Assembly: GCA_943328715.2 (NCBI GenBank) | Contig: CALQBB020000086.1 | Coordinates: 1 to 5,410 of the forward strand | DNA: 5,410 bases | Direction: 5' to 3' | Source of the DNA: Polynucleobacter meluiroseus | Lineage (GTDB): Bacteria; Bacteroidota; Bacteroidia; Flavobacteriales_D; Crocinitomicaceae | Part shown: positions 1-4,646 of the stretch, one piece after another | How positions within the stretch are numbered: the stretch's first letter is position 1 | How the letters are laid out: every line of letters begins with the position of its first letter | The notes under the pieces: generated by a model | The model's input: only the letters and a program-made list of their open reading frames with translations | Told to the model about the DNA's origin: nothing | Database searches by the model: none | Program-made: the position numbers and the translations under genes

Positions 1-333
1 CAAATTAAAGAAGGAGATGAAGTAATGGGTAACCGAGTGAAAGTAAAAGTGGTTAAAAATAAAGTTGCTCCACCGTTTAGAAAAGCAGAATTCGACATCA
101 TGTATGGTGAAGGGATTTCAAAAATTGGTGAAATCATCGATCTTGGAGTAGACTTAAATATCCTGAAGAAAAGTGGCTCTTGGTTCTCTTACGGAGAAAC
201 GAAACTTGGACAAGGTCGCGATTCAATTAAATCCATTTTAATGGACAATCCAGCATTAGCAGAAGAGTTAGAAGAGAAAATTAAAAACGCTCTTGGTTCA
301 CCCGCTTCAACAGAAGAGGTGTTGCAAGACTAA
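1..333 (+). CDS. recA: RecA recombinase, C-terminal 110 residues (5' end outside window)
   Basis: This is the end of RecA, the ATP-dependent strand-exchange protein that forms filaments on single-stranded DNA and triggers cleavage of LexA-type repressors in the cytoplasm. The frame is open from base 1, so the gene begins before the window; the ATG at 25 is internal. The visible part matches the last part of the core and the C-terminal domain: the [19 protein letters not shown] strand and linker (residues 14-32 of the fragment), then [18 protein letters not shown], then [15 protein letters not shown], then the helical [13 protein letters not shown] segment. All have direct counterparts in Escherichia coli RecA. 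The Walker motifs and the L1/L2 DNA-binding loops lie upstream and cannot be checked. The extreme C-terminus (about STEEVLQD) is short and acidic; E. coli RecA has a longer acidic tail that damps its activity. A strong terminator follows 18 bases after the stop, so recA does not appear to be co-transcribed with the next gene. Confidence 0.97.
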   Translation, partial: QIKEGDEVMGNRVKVKVVKNKVAPPFRKAEFDIMYGEGISKIGEIIDLGVDLNILKKSGSWFSYGETKLGQGRDSIKSILMDNPALAEELEEKIKNALGSPASTEEVLQD

Positions 334-351
334 GTGCATATCGTTTGGTTG

Positions 352-383
352 AAAAACGGCATCCTCGGGTGCCGTTTTTTTTT
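352..383 (+). terminator. Intrinsic terminator of recA
   Basis: A perfect 10-bp stem (352-361 AAAAACGGCA pairing with 370-379 TGCCGTTTTT) encloses an 8-base loop and runs into nine T (375-383). It lies just after the recA stop and before the lipoprotein promoter. The A-rich 5' arm could allow some activity on the other strand too, but no gene converges here. Confidence 0.93.
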
Positions 384-398
384 AATCAAATAATTTGC

Positions 399-406
399 TA
401 TTTTTG
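399..406 (+). promoter_or_regulatory. Candidate Bacteroidota -7 box for the lipoprotein gene
   Basis: TATTTTTG fits the Bacteroidota primary sigma factor -7 consensus TAnnTTTG and ends 24 bases before the chosen ATG at 431. Transcription would start near 411-413, giving a leader of about 20 bases. No TTG is found at the expected -33 position, which falls in the T-run of the recA terminator, so support comes from the -7 box alone. AT-rich DNA yields such matches by chance, hence moderate confidence. Confidence 0.45.
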
Positions 407-430
407 ATTCCAATCAAAAAACTATTTAAA

Positions 431-1138
431 ATGAAAAAAATTATTGGTCTATTTTTATTTGGTGCCATTGTCATGACGACAAACACCGGGTGTAAAAAGA
501 AAGGTTGTACAGATAGTTCAGCTACAAATTTTAACAGTGAAGCAAAAAAGGACGATGCAACATGTCTTTACGCTCCAACGATTACCTTGAATGGAAATGC
601 TACTGTTAGCTTGAACGTTGGTGCAACATATACTGATGCTGGTGCAACTGCTACCAACAAAGATGGTTCAGCTGTTACTGTAACAACAGTTAGCACAGTA
701 AACACAGCGAATAAAGGAACATATACTGTAACGTATACTGCAACGAATGCAAATGGAACAACCACTGCTCAACGCACCGTGAATGTTGTGATTGGACAAG
801 GTAACTGGTTAGTATCATGGAGTCTATCAAGTAATTGTGGGGCAACAGCTTTCCCACTTTCTGCATCTCCAGCGATTACAGCAGGAAGCAATGCTACCTC
901 ATTAAACATCGATAATATGTTTAATTTAATTGGAGGAACTGCAACAGCAACGATTAGCGGTTCGAATGTGAACATTCCAGAACAAACGGTTGATGCAACT
1001 GTTGGTCAAATTACTTATTCTGGAACAGGAACGATGAATGACCAAGGAAACATCATTATCATCACGTATACCTACGATAACAATGCTCCTTTAATTGGTG
1101 GTGCTGGAACATGTACAGCAACATACATTAAACAATAA
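431..1138 (+). CDS. Predicted lipoprotein with GCTD cassette and DUF5011-like Ig domain
   Basis: A 235-residue protein predicted to be exported and lipid-anchored; its cellular role is unknown. Residues 1-20 form a signal peptide (MKK, then a hydrophobic stretch) ending in NTGC, a loose lipobox typical of Bacteroidota, with Cys21 as the lipidated residue. Residues 25-47 are a GCTD..A.NFN..A..DD..C.Y cassette with Cys26 and Cys45 probably disulfide-bonded; such cassettes are frequent in surface and secreted Bacteroidota proteins. Residues 49-121 resemble the DUF5011 Ig-like fold (ITLNG, then LNVGATYTDAGATATNKDG, then GTYTVTYTATNANG). Residues 124-235 (GNWLVSWSLSSNCG to the end) are rich in Thr, Gly and beta-branched residues and probably form a beta domain, with Cys136 and Cys228 as a possible disulfide; I do not recognise this part. 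The ATG at 431 is chosen because it begins a normal signal peptide and leaves room for the -7 box at 399; an in-frame TTG at 395 would lie inside that box. No acidic surface-export signal follows Cys21 (KKKG instead), so the side of the outer membrane is unclear. It is a single-gene unit between two terminators. Confidence 0.85.
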   Translation: MKKIIGLFLFGAIVMTTNTGCKKKGCTDSSATNFNSEAKKDDATCLYAPTITLNGNATVSLNVGATYTDAGATATNKDGSAVTVTTVSTVNTANKGTYTVTYTATNANGTTTAQRTVNVVIGQGNWLVSWSLSSNCGATAFPLSASPAITAGSNATSLNIDNMFNLIGGTATATISGSNVNIPEQTVDATVGQITYSGTGTMNDQGNIIIITYTYDNNAPLIGGAGTCTATYIKQ

Positions 1139-1158
1139 GTTTCTTTAAACTTCACTTG

Positions 1159-1189
1159 AAAAGGCAGATGTAACATCTGCCTTTTTTTT
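1159..1189 (+). terminator. Intrinsic terminator of the lipoprotein gene
   Basis: A 12-bp perfect stem (1159-1170 AAAAGGCAGATG with 1174-1185 CATCTGCCTTTT) and a 3-base TAA loop are followed by a T-run through 1189. It starts 20 bases after the stop codon and separates the lipoprotein gene from the thioredoxin gene. Confidence 0.94.
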
Positions 1190-1225
1190 GTCGCATATGT
1201 TACACTTCTGTTCACATCGCTTCCT

Positions 1226-1233
1226 TAACTTTG
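1226..1233 (+). promoter_or_regulatory. Bacteroidota -7 box directly before the thioredoxin ATG (leaderless arrangement)
   Basis: TAACTTTG is a full match to TAnnTTTG and ends four bases before the ATG at 1238. With the usual distance from this box to the start of transcription, the mRNA would begin at or within a base or two of the ATG. No clear TTG occurs about 20 bases upstream. The first three bases of the box are an in-frame TAA stop for the thioredoxin frame, so translation cannot begin further upstream. Confidence 0.65.
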
Positions 1234-1237
1234 CTAT

Positions 1238-1534
1238 ATGGGAAAATTCAATGATATCATCAAGTCCGAAATTCCAACCTTAGTTGACTTCCACGCAACT
1301 TGGTGTGGACCGTGCAAAACAATGTCACCAATTTTAGATGACCTCAAAAAACAAATGGGTTCGAAAATTCGTATTCTCAAAATCGATGTCGACAAAAATC
1401 AGGATGTTGCAGCACGATTCAAAGTAAGAGGTGTACCCACTTTTGTCCTATTTAAAAACAGTGAAGTACTATGGAGAGAAAGTGGCGCTTTTCCAATAGC
1501 TACATTAAAGTCTAAAATTCAAGCTGTTTTATAA
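1238..1534 (+). CDS. Thioredoxin-family protein, short 98-residue form
   Basis: A small cytoplasmic thiol-disulfide oxidoreductase, expected to reduce protein disulfides with electrons from thioredoxin reductase. The active site WCGPCK is at residues 22-27 (Cys23 and Cys26), the buried Asp that assists catalysis is Asp17 in VDFHATW, and the cis-proline is Pro67 in VRGVPTF. The N-terminus is about nine residues shorter than in E. coli thioredoxin, so the first beta strand is largely missing. The start is fixed: an in-frame TAA lies at 1226-1228 and the next Met (residue 29) is past the active site. His19 sits where E. coli thioredoxin has Trp28, a position next to the active site, so partner choice or redox potential may differ. 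No signal peptide is seen. No convincing terminator lies between this gene and hppA 95 bases on, so some readthrough is possible, but hppA has its own promoter. This could be an accessory thioredoxin rather than the main TrxA, so no symbol is given. Confidence 0.93.
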   Translation: MGKFNDIIKSEIPTLVDFHATWCGPCKTMSPILDDLKKQMGSKIRILKIDVDKNQDVAARFKVRGVPTFVLFKNSEVLWRESGAFPIATLKSKIQAVL

Positions 1535-1564
1535 AAAACGTAACCCTTATTTTTTTCTTACGTA

Positions 1565-1596
1565 TTTGCATACCATGGCGGAAAACTCTATTTTTG
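1565..1596 (+). promoter_or_regulatory. Complete Bacteroidota-type promoter for hppA
   Basis: TTTG at 1565-1568 (-33 element) and TATTTTTG at 1589-1596 (-7 element, TAnnTTTG) are separated by 20 bases, the spacing expected for the Bacteroidota housekeeping sigma factor. This is the best promoter in the window. Transcription would begin near 1602, leaving an untranslated leader of about 28 bases that contains two copies of AACAAATTA (1611-1619 and 1619-1627) and no Shine-Dalgarno sequence. An A/T-rich unstructured leader is usual for translation starts in this phylum. Confidence 0.7.
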
Positions 1597-1629
1597 CCTG
1601 CGTAAAATTTAACAAATTAACAAATTAGT

Positions 1630-4155
1630 ATGGAATCAATGATGATTTATGTGCCTATCGTAATGGCCGTTATCGGATTGCTATTTATGGCAATGAAAAG
1701 AGCTTGGGTATTGAAACAAGATGCAGGAGATGGAAAAATGAAAGAAATTTCAGATTACATCTACGAAGGAGCACTTGCCTTCCTTAAAGCAGAATACAGA
1801 CTTTTAGCCGTTTTTGTGCTAATCGCAAGTGTCGTTTTAGCTGGAATCACATTTATGCCTGGTGTTAAAACACATTTATTAATCATCATCGCTTTTATTT
1901 TTGGAGCAATCTTTTCTGCATTGGCAGGAAACATGGGGATGAAAATCGCTACAAAAACAAACGTTCGTACAACACAAGCCGCTCGTACAAGTTTACCACA
2001 AGCATTGAAAGTTTCTTTCGGTGGTGGAACAGTAATGGGTCTTGGAGTTGCTGGATTAGCCGTTTTAGGTCTTACAGCATTCTTTATCTTCTTCTTTCAC
2101 TTCTTCATGGGAGGGAAATGGACGAATACAGAGGACATGACTATCGTTCTAGAAACGTTGGCTGGATTCTCATTAGGAGCTGAATCAATCGCATTGTTTG
2201 CGCGTGTTGGTGGTGGTATTTACACGAAAGCTGCTGACGTTGGCGCTGACCTTGTAGGTAAAGTAGAAGCTGGTATTCCAGAAGATGACCCTCGTAATCC
2301 TGCAACAATCGCAGATAACGTAGGTGATAACGTAGGAGACGTTGCCGGAATGGGAGCAGATTTATTTGGTTCTTATGTAGCAACAGTATTGGCTGCAATG
2401 GTACTTGGTAACTATGTGATCAAAGACATGGGTGGAAGTATTGAAGACGCTTTCGGTGGAATTGGTCCAATCTTGTTGCCTATGGCAATCGCTGGATTTG
2501 GAATCCTTTTCTCTATCATCGGAACAATGTTAGTACGTATTTCTAGCAACGATGCAAAAGAAAAACAAGTTCAAGGTGCATTAAACAAAGGAAACTGGGT
2601 TTCTATTGTTTTGACAGCTATTGCTTGTTATGGTTTAGTGACTTGGATGTTACCAGAAACTATGATGATGAAGTTTTTTGGAGAAAATTTAGATGCGAAC
2701 GGAAATGAGATGGCATTGCCAATATCTTCTTTACGTGTATTCTACGCATCTTTAATCGGATTATTTGTAGGTGGAGCAATTTCGTCAGTAACTGAATATT
2801 ACACAGGACTAGGCACAAAACCCGTTTTGAAAATCGTTCAAAAATCATCAACTGGAGCTGGAACAAATGTAATCGCTGGATTAGCAACTGGAATGATTTC
2901 AACGTTCCCTACTGTATTATTGTTTGCAGCAGCAATTTGGTCCACTTACGCTTTAGCTGGATTCTATGGAGTTGCTTTGGCTGCTTCTGCAATGATGGCA
3001 ACAACAGCTATGCAATTAGCAATTGATGCATTTGGACCAATCTCTGACAACGCAGGTGGTATCGCTGAAATGAGTGAGTTACCAAAAGAAGTTCGTCAAC
3101 GTACAGATATTTTGGATTCCGTTGGTAATACAACTGCAGCAACTGGAAAAGGATTTGCGATCGCATCTGCAGCCTTGACGTCTTTAGCATTGTTTGCTGC
3201 TTACGTAACATTTACAGGCATCGACGGAATCAACATCTTTAAAGCGCCGGTATTAGCAATGTTATTCGTTGGTGGAATGATTCCAGTTGTATTCTCTGCA
3301 TTAGCAATGAATTCAGTAGGAAAAGCAGCCATGGACATGGTATACGAAGTTCGTCGTCAGTTTAAAGAAATTCCAGGTATCATGGAAGGCACTGGAAAAC
3401 CTGAATATGGTAAATGTGTGGAGATTTCTACGAAAGCTGCTTTACGAGAAATGATGTTGCCAGGAGTGATGACTATCGGATTCCCTATCGCAATTGTACT
3501 TTTAGGTAAATTAGTTTATGCTGATAACAACCAATTAATCGCTGAAATGTTAGGTGGTTATATGGCCGGTGTTACCGTATCTGGTGTTCTTTGGGCAGTT
3601 TTCCAAAACAACGCTGGTGGTGCTTGGGACAACGCGAAAAAATCATTCGAAGCAGGTGTTGAAATCAATGGAGAAATGACATATAAAGGTTCTGATGCTC
3701 ACAAAGCTGCAGTAACTGGAGATACCGTTGGAGATCCATTTAAAGATACTTCTGGTCCATCAATGAACATCTTAATCAAATTGACTTGTTTAATTGGATT
3801 AGTGATTGCTCCGATTTTAGGAAGTGGCGCTGAAGAAAAAGGTGGATGCGACAGTACGAAAGCAACATGCGAAATGCGTGATGGCAAATGTATGTCTAAC
3901 ACAATGTGTACAGCTGACAACAAAATGTGTCATGAAGGAATGGAAATGTGTCATGAAGGAAAAATGAACATGAAATGTGACATGAATGAATGTGCAAAAA
4001 TGTCGAAAGACGAATGCGCTAAAATGTGTGACGAAAAAGGATGTTCACCTGAAGAGAAAGCAATTTGCATGGCTCATTATGGTAAAGACGGAAAATGGTT
4101 AGGAAATGCCAACGAATGTGCGAAAGATAAAAAAGCATGTTGTGACAAAAAATAA
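1630..4155 (+). CDS. hppA: K+-dependent membrane-bound pyrophosphatase, probably proton-pumping, with Cys/Met-rich C-terminal tail
   Basis: An integral inner-membrane pump (841 residues) that couples hydrolysis of cytoplasmic pyrophosphate to ion export. Family hallmarks are all present: DVGADLVGKVE at 203-213, DDPRNPATIADNVGDNVGD at 219-237, GADLF at 242-246, FGPISDNAGGIAEM at 468-481, NNAGGAWDNAKK at 660-671 and GDTVGDPFKDTSGPS at 697-711. Ala503 and Gly506 in GNTTAATGKG are the residues of K+-dependent enzymes; K+-independent ones carry Lys at the first position. The coupling glutamate found after GADLF in Na+ pumps is Gly247 here, and the alternative plant-type site is Ala251. Instead Glu185 stands in the preceding helix (LGAESIALFARVGGG), as I recall for the Flavobacterium johnsoniae type of proton pump, so H+ transport is inferred and many databases would call it Na+. 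The usual core ends near residue 731; residues 732-841 are an unusual extension with 15 Cys, 12 Met and 3 His. Both ends of this family face the periplasm, so the tail should too. ATG 1630 is used; Met4 and Met5 are possible alternatives. It has its own promoter and terminator. Confidence 0.96.
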   Translation: MESMMIYVPIVMAVIGLLFMAMKRAWVLKQDAGDGKMKEISDYIYEGALAFLKAEYRLLAVFVLIASVVLAGITFMPGVKTHLLIIIAFIFGAIFSALAGNMGMKIATKTNVRTTQAARTSLPQALKVSFGGGTVMGLGVAGLAVLGLTAFFIFFFHFFMGGKWTNTEDMTIVLETLAGFSLGAESIALFARVGGGIYTKAADVGADLVGKVEAGIPEDDPRNPATIADNVGDNVGDVAGMGADLFGSYVATVLAAMVLGNYVIKDMGGSIEDAFGGIGPILLPMAIAGFGILFSIIGTMLVRISSNDAKEKQVQGALNKGNWVSIVLTAIACYGLVTWMLPETMMMKFFGENLDANGNEMALPISSLRVFYASLIGLFVGGAISSVTEYYTGLGTKPVLKIVQKSSTGAGTNVIAGLATGMISTFPTVLLFAAAIWSTYALAGFYGVALAASAMMATTAMQLAIDAFGPISDNAGGIAEMSELPKEVRQRTDILDSVGNTTAATGKGFAIASAALTSLALFAAYVTFTGIDGINIFKAPVLAMLFVGGMIPVVFSALAMNSVGKAAMDMVYEVRRQFKEIPGIMEGTGKPEYGKCVEISTKAALREMMLPGVMTIGFPIAIVLLGKLVYADNNQLIAEMLGGYMAGVTVSGVLWAVFQNNAGGAWDNAKKSFEAGVEINGEMTYKGSDAHKAAVTGDTVGDPFKDTSGPSMNILIKLTCLIGLVIAPILGSGAEEKGGCDSTKATCEMRDGKCMSNTMCTADNKMCHEGMEMCHEGKMNMKCDMNECAKMSKDECAKMCDEKGCSPEEKAICMAHYGKDGKWLGNANECAKDKKACCDKK
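3923..3961 (+). repeat. Tandem 18-base repeat within the hppA tail
   Basis: AAATGTGTCATGAAGGAA occurs at 3923-3940 and again, without mismatch, at 3944-3961, a period of 21 bases or exactly seven codons. It encodes two copies of MCHEG (Met766-Gly770 and Met773-Gly777). The perfect DNA identity suggests a recent in-frame duplication inside the Cys/Met-rich extension. Flanking cysteines at 740, 747, 754, 760, 767 and 774 keep nearly the same seven-residue spacing, so older duplications of the same unit are plausible. Confidence 0.85.
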
Positions 4156-4176
4156 TCACCGCATATAAAGATTTTG

Positions 4177-4203
4177 AAAGCCACCTCAACAGGTGGCTTT
4201 TTT
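4177..4203 (+). terminator. Intrinsic terminator of hppA
   Basis: A 10-bp perfect stem (4177-4186 AAAGCCACCT with 4191-4200 AGGTGGCTTT) and a CAAC loop are followed by T through 4203. It begins 21 bases after the hppA stop. It also lies in the open frame upstream of the ATL gene, which argues against an upstream start for that gene. Confidence 0.94.
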
Positions 4204-4248
4204 GTTTCTCGAAAAAGTCGAATTACCTTTTCTTATGGAATCCATTTA

Positions 4249-4256
4249 TATCTTTG
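4249..4256 (+). promoter_or_regulatory. Bacteroidota -7 box directly before the ATL ATG (leaderless arrangement)
   Basis: TATCTTTG fully matches TAnnTTTG and ends four bases before the ATG at 4261, the same spacing as at the thioredoxin gene. Transcription should begin close to or at the ATG, leaving little or no leader. No TTG is seen at the -33 distance. Because the hppA terminator lies just upstream, this is the likeliest promoter for the gene. Confidence 0.6.
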
Positions 4257-4260
4257 TTTC

Positions 4261-4614
4261 ATGATTGAAAATCTGAACGCCAAAAACAAGGATTTCTTTG
4301 AACTCGTGTTTCAAGTCGTCAAACTCATTCCGCATGGACGCGTGACTTCCTACGGAGCAATTGCCAATTACCTTGGTTCGAAAAGTGGCGCTCGCATGGT
4401 TGGATGGGCAATGAACGCTTCTCATCAATATGCCGGAATTCCCGCGCATCGCGTCGTCAACCGAAATGGCTTACTCAGTGGTAAAATGCATTTCCCTACT
4501 CCGGAATCCATGCAACAAGCTTTAGAGTCCGAAGGAATCCAAATACAAGACGATCAAATTCAACACTTTTCAGAAATCTTTTGGGATCCATCCAAAGAAT
4601 TAAATTTACCTTAA
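4261..4614 (+). CDS. Alkyltransferase-like protein (ATL), Cys-less MGMT-family DNA damage sensor
   Basis: A 117-residue protein of the O6-alkylguanine-DNA alkyltransferase C-terminal (winged helix) family that lacks the catalytic cysteine. ATL proteins bind O6-alkylguanine in DNA without removing the alkyl group and hand the lesion to nucleotide excision repair. Visible motifs are IPHGRVTSYGAIA at residues 23-35, with Tyr31 matching the Tyr that helps flip the base; the recognition helix GARMVGWAMNA at 43-53, with Arg45 as the arginine finger; and IPAHRVVNRNG at 60-70, where true alkyltransferases have PCHRV. Ala62 takes the place of the methyl-accepting Cys; ATLs usually carry Trp or Ala there. 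The N-terminal domain of Ada/Ogt-type enzymes is absent. ATG 4261 is the only ATG before the domain; an in-frame TTG at 4174 would lie in the hppA terminator. The stop is 32 bases before the next gene with no terminator between, so readthrough into that gene is possible. Direct repair activity is not expected. Confidence 0.93.
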   Translation: MIENLNAKNKDFFELVFQVVKLIPHGRVTSYGAIANYLGSKSGARMVGWAMNASHQYAGIPAHRVVNRNGLLSGKMHFPTPESMQQALESEGIQIQDDQIQHFSEIFWDPSKELNLP

Positions 4615-4623
4615 AGATTCTGC

Positions 4624-4631
4624 TAATTTTG
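4624..4631 (+). promoter_or_regulatory. Candidate Bacteroidota -7 box for the cystathionine enzyme gene
   Basis: TAATTTTG matches TAnnTTTG and lies in the 32-base gap after the ATL gene, ending 15 bases before the ATG at 4647. It would give a leader of roughly 10 bases. No -33 TTG is present at the right distance, and AT-rich gaps give chance matches, so co-transcription with the ATL gene is the alternative. Confidence 0.5.
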
Positions 4632-4646
4632 CATAAAATTCAACAC

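Noticed and set aside
395..430. Upstream TTG start for the lipoprotein gene (12 extra residues)
   Set aside because: The TTG lies just ahead of the likely -7 box, and the added residues would displace the normal MKK signal peptide start; ATG 431 fits a lipoprotein signal.
1538..1563. Possible terminator after the thioredoxin gene (ACGTAA at 1538-1543 pairing with TTACGT at 1558-1563)
   Set aside because: The stem is only six AT-rich pairs with a 14-base loop, and the T-run lies in the loop instead of after the stem, so it does not look like an intrinsic terminator.
3699..3923. Minus-strand open frame opposite the end of hppA, and similar antisense frames at 568-765, 769-975, 2141-2398, 2660-2902, 3008-3211, 4246-4449 and 4994-5290
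   Set aside because: Each lies wholly or mostly opposite a well-supported + strand gene, has no recognisable domain and no promoter that I could see; they are shadows of the coding frame.
3823..4152. Tail of hppA as a frameshift artefact or readthrough into another frame
   Set aside because: Codon use and base composition continue smoothly, the internal repeat keeps a multiple of three, and the frame ends just before a strong terminator, so it reads as a real extension.
4174..4260. Upstream TTG start for the ATL gene (29 extra residues)
   Set aside because: The region is the hppA terminator hairpin and T-run, and the extra residues match nothing in the family; ATG 4261 follows a -7 box.
4261..4614. 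Active O6-methylguanine-DNA methyltransferase
   Set aside because: The acceptor Cys is replaced by Ala62, and the protein has no Cys at all from ATG 4261 onward.
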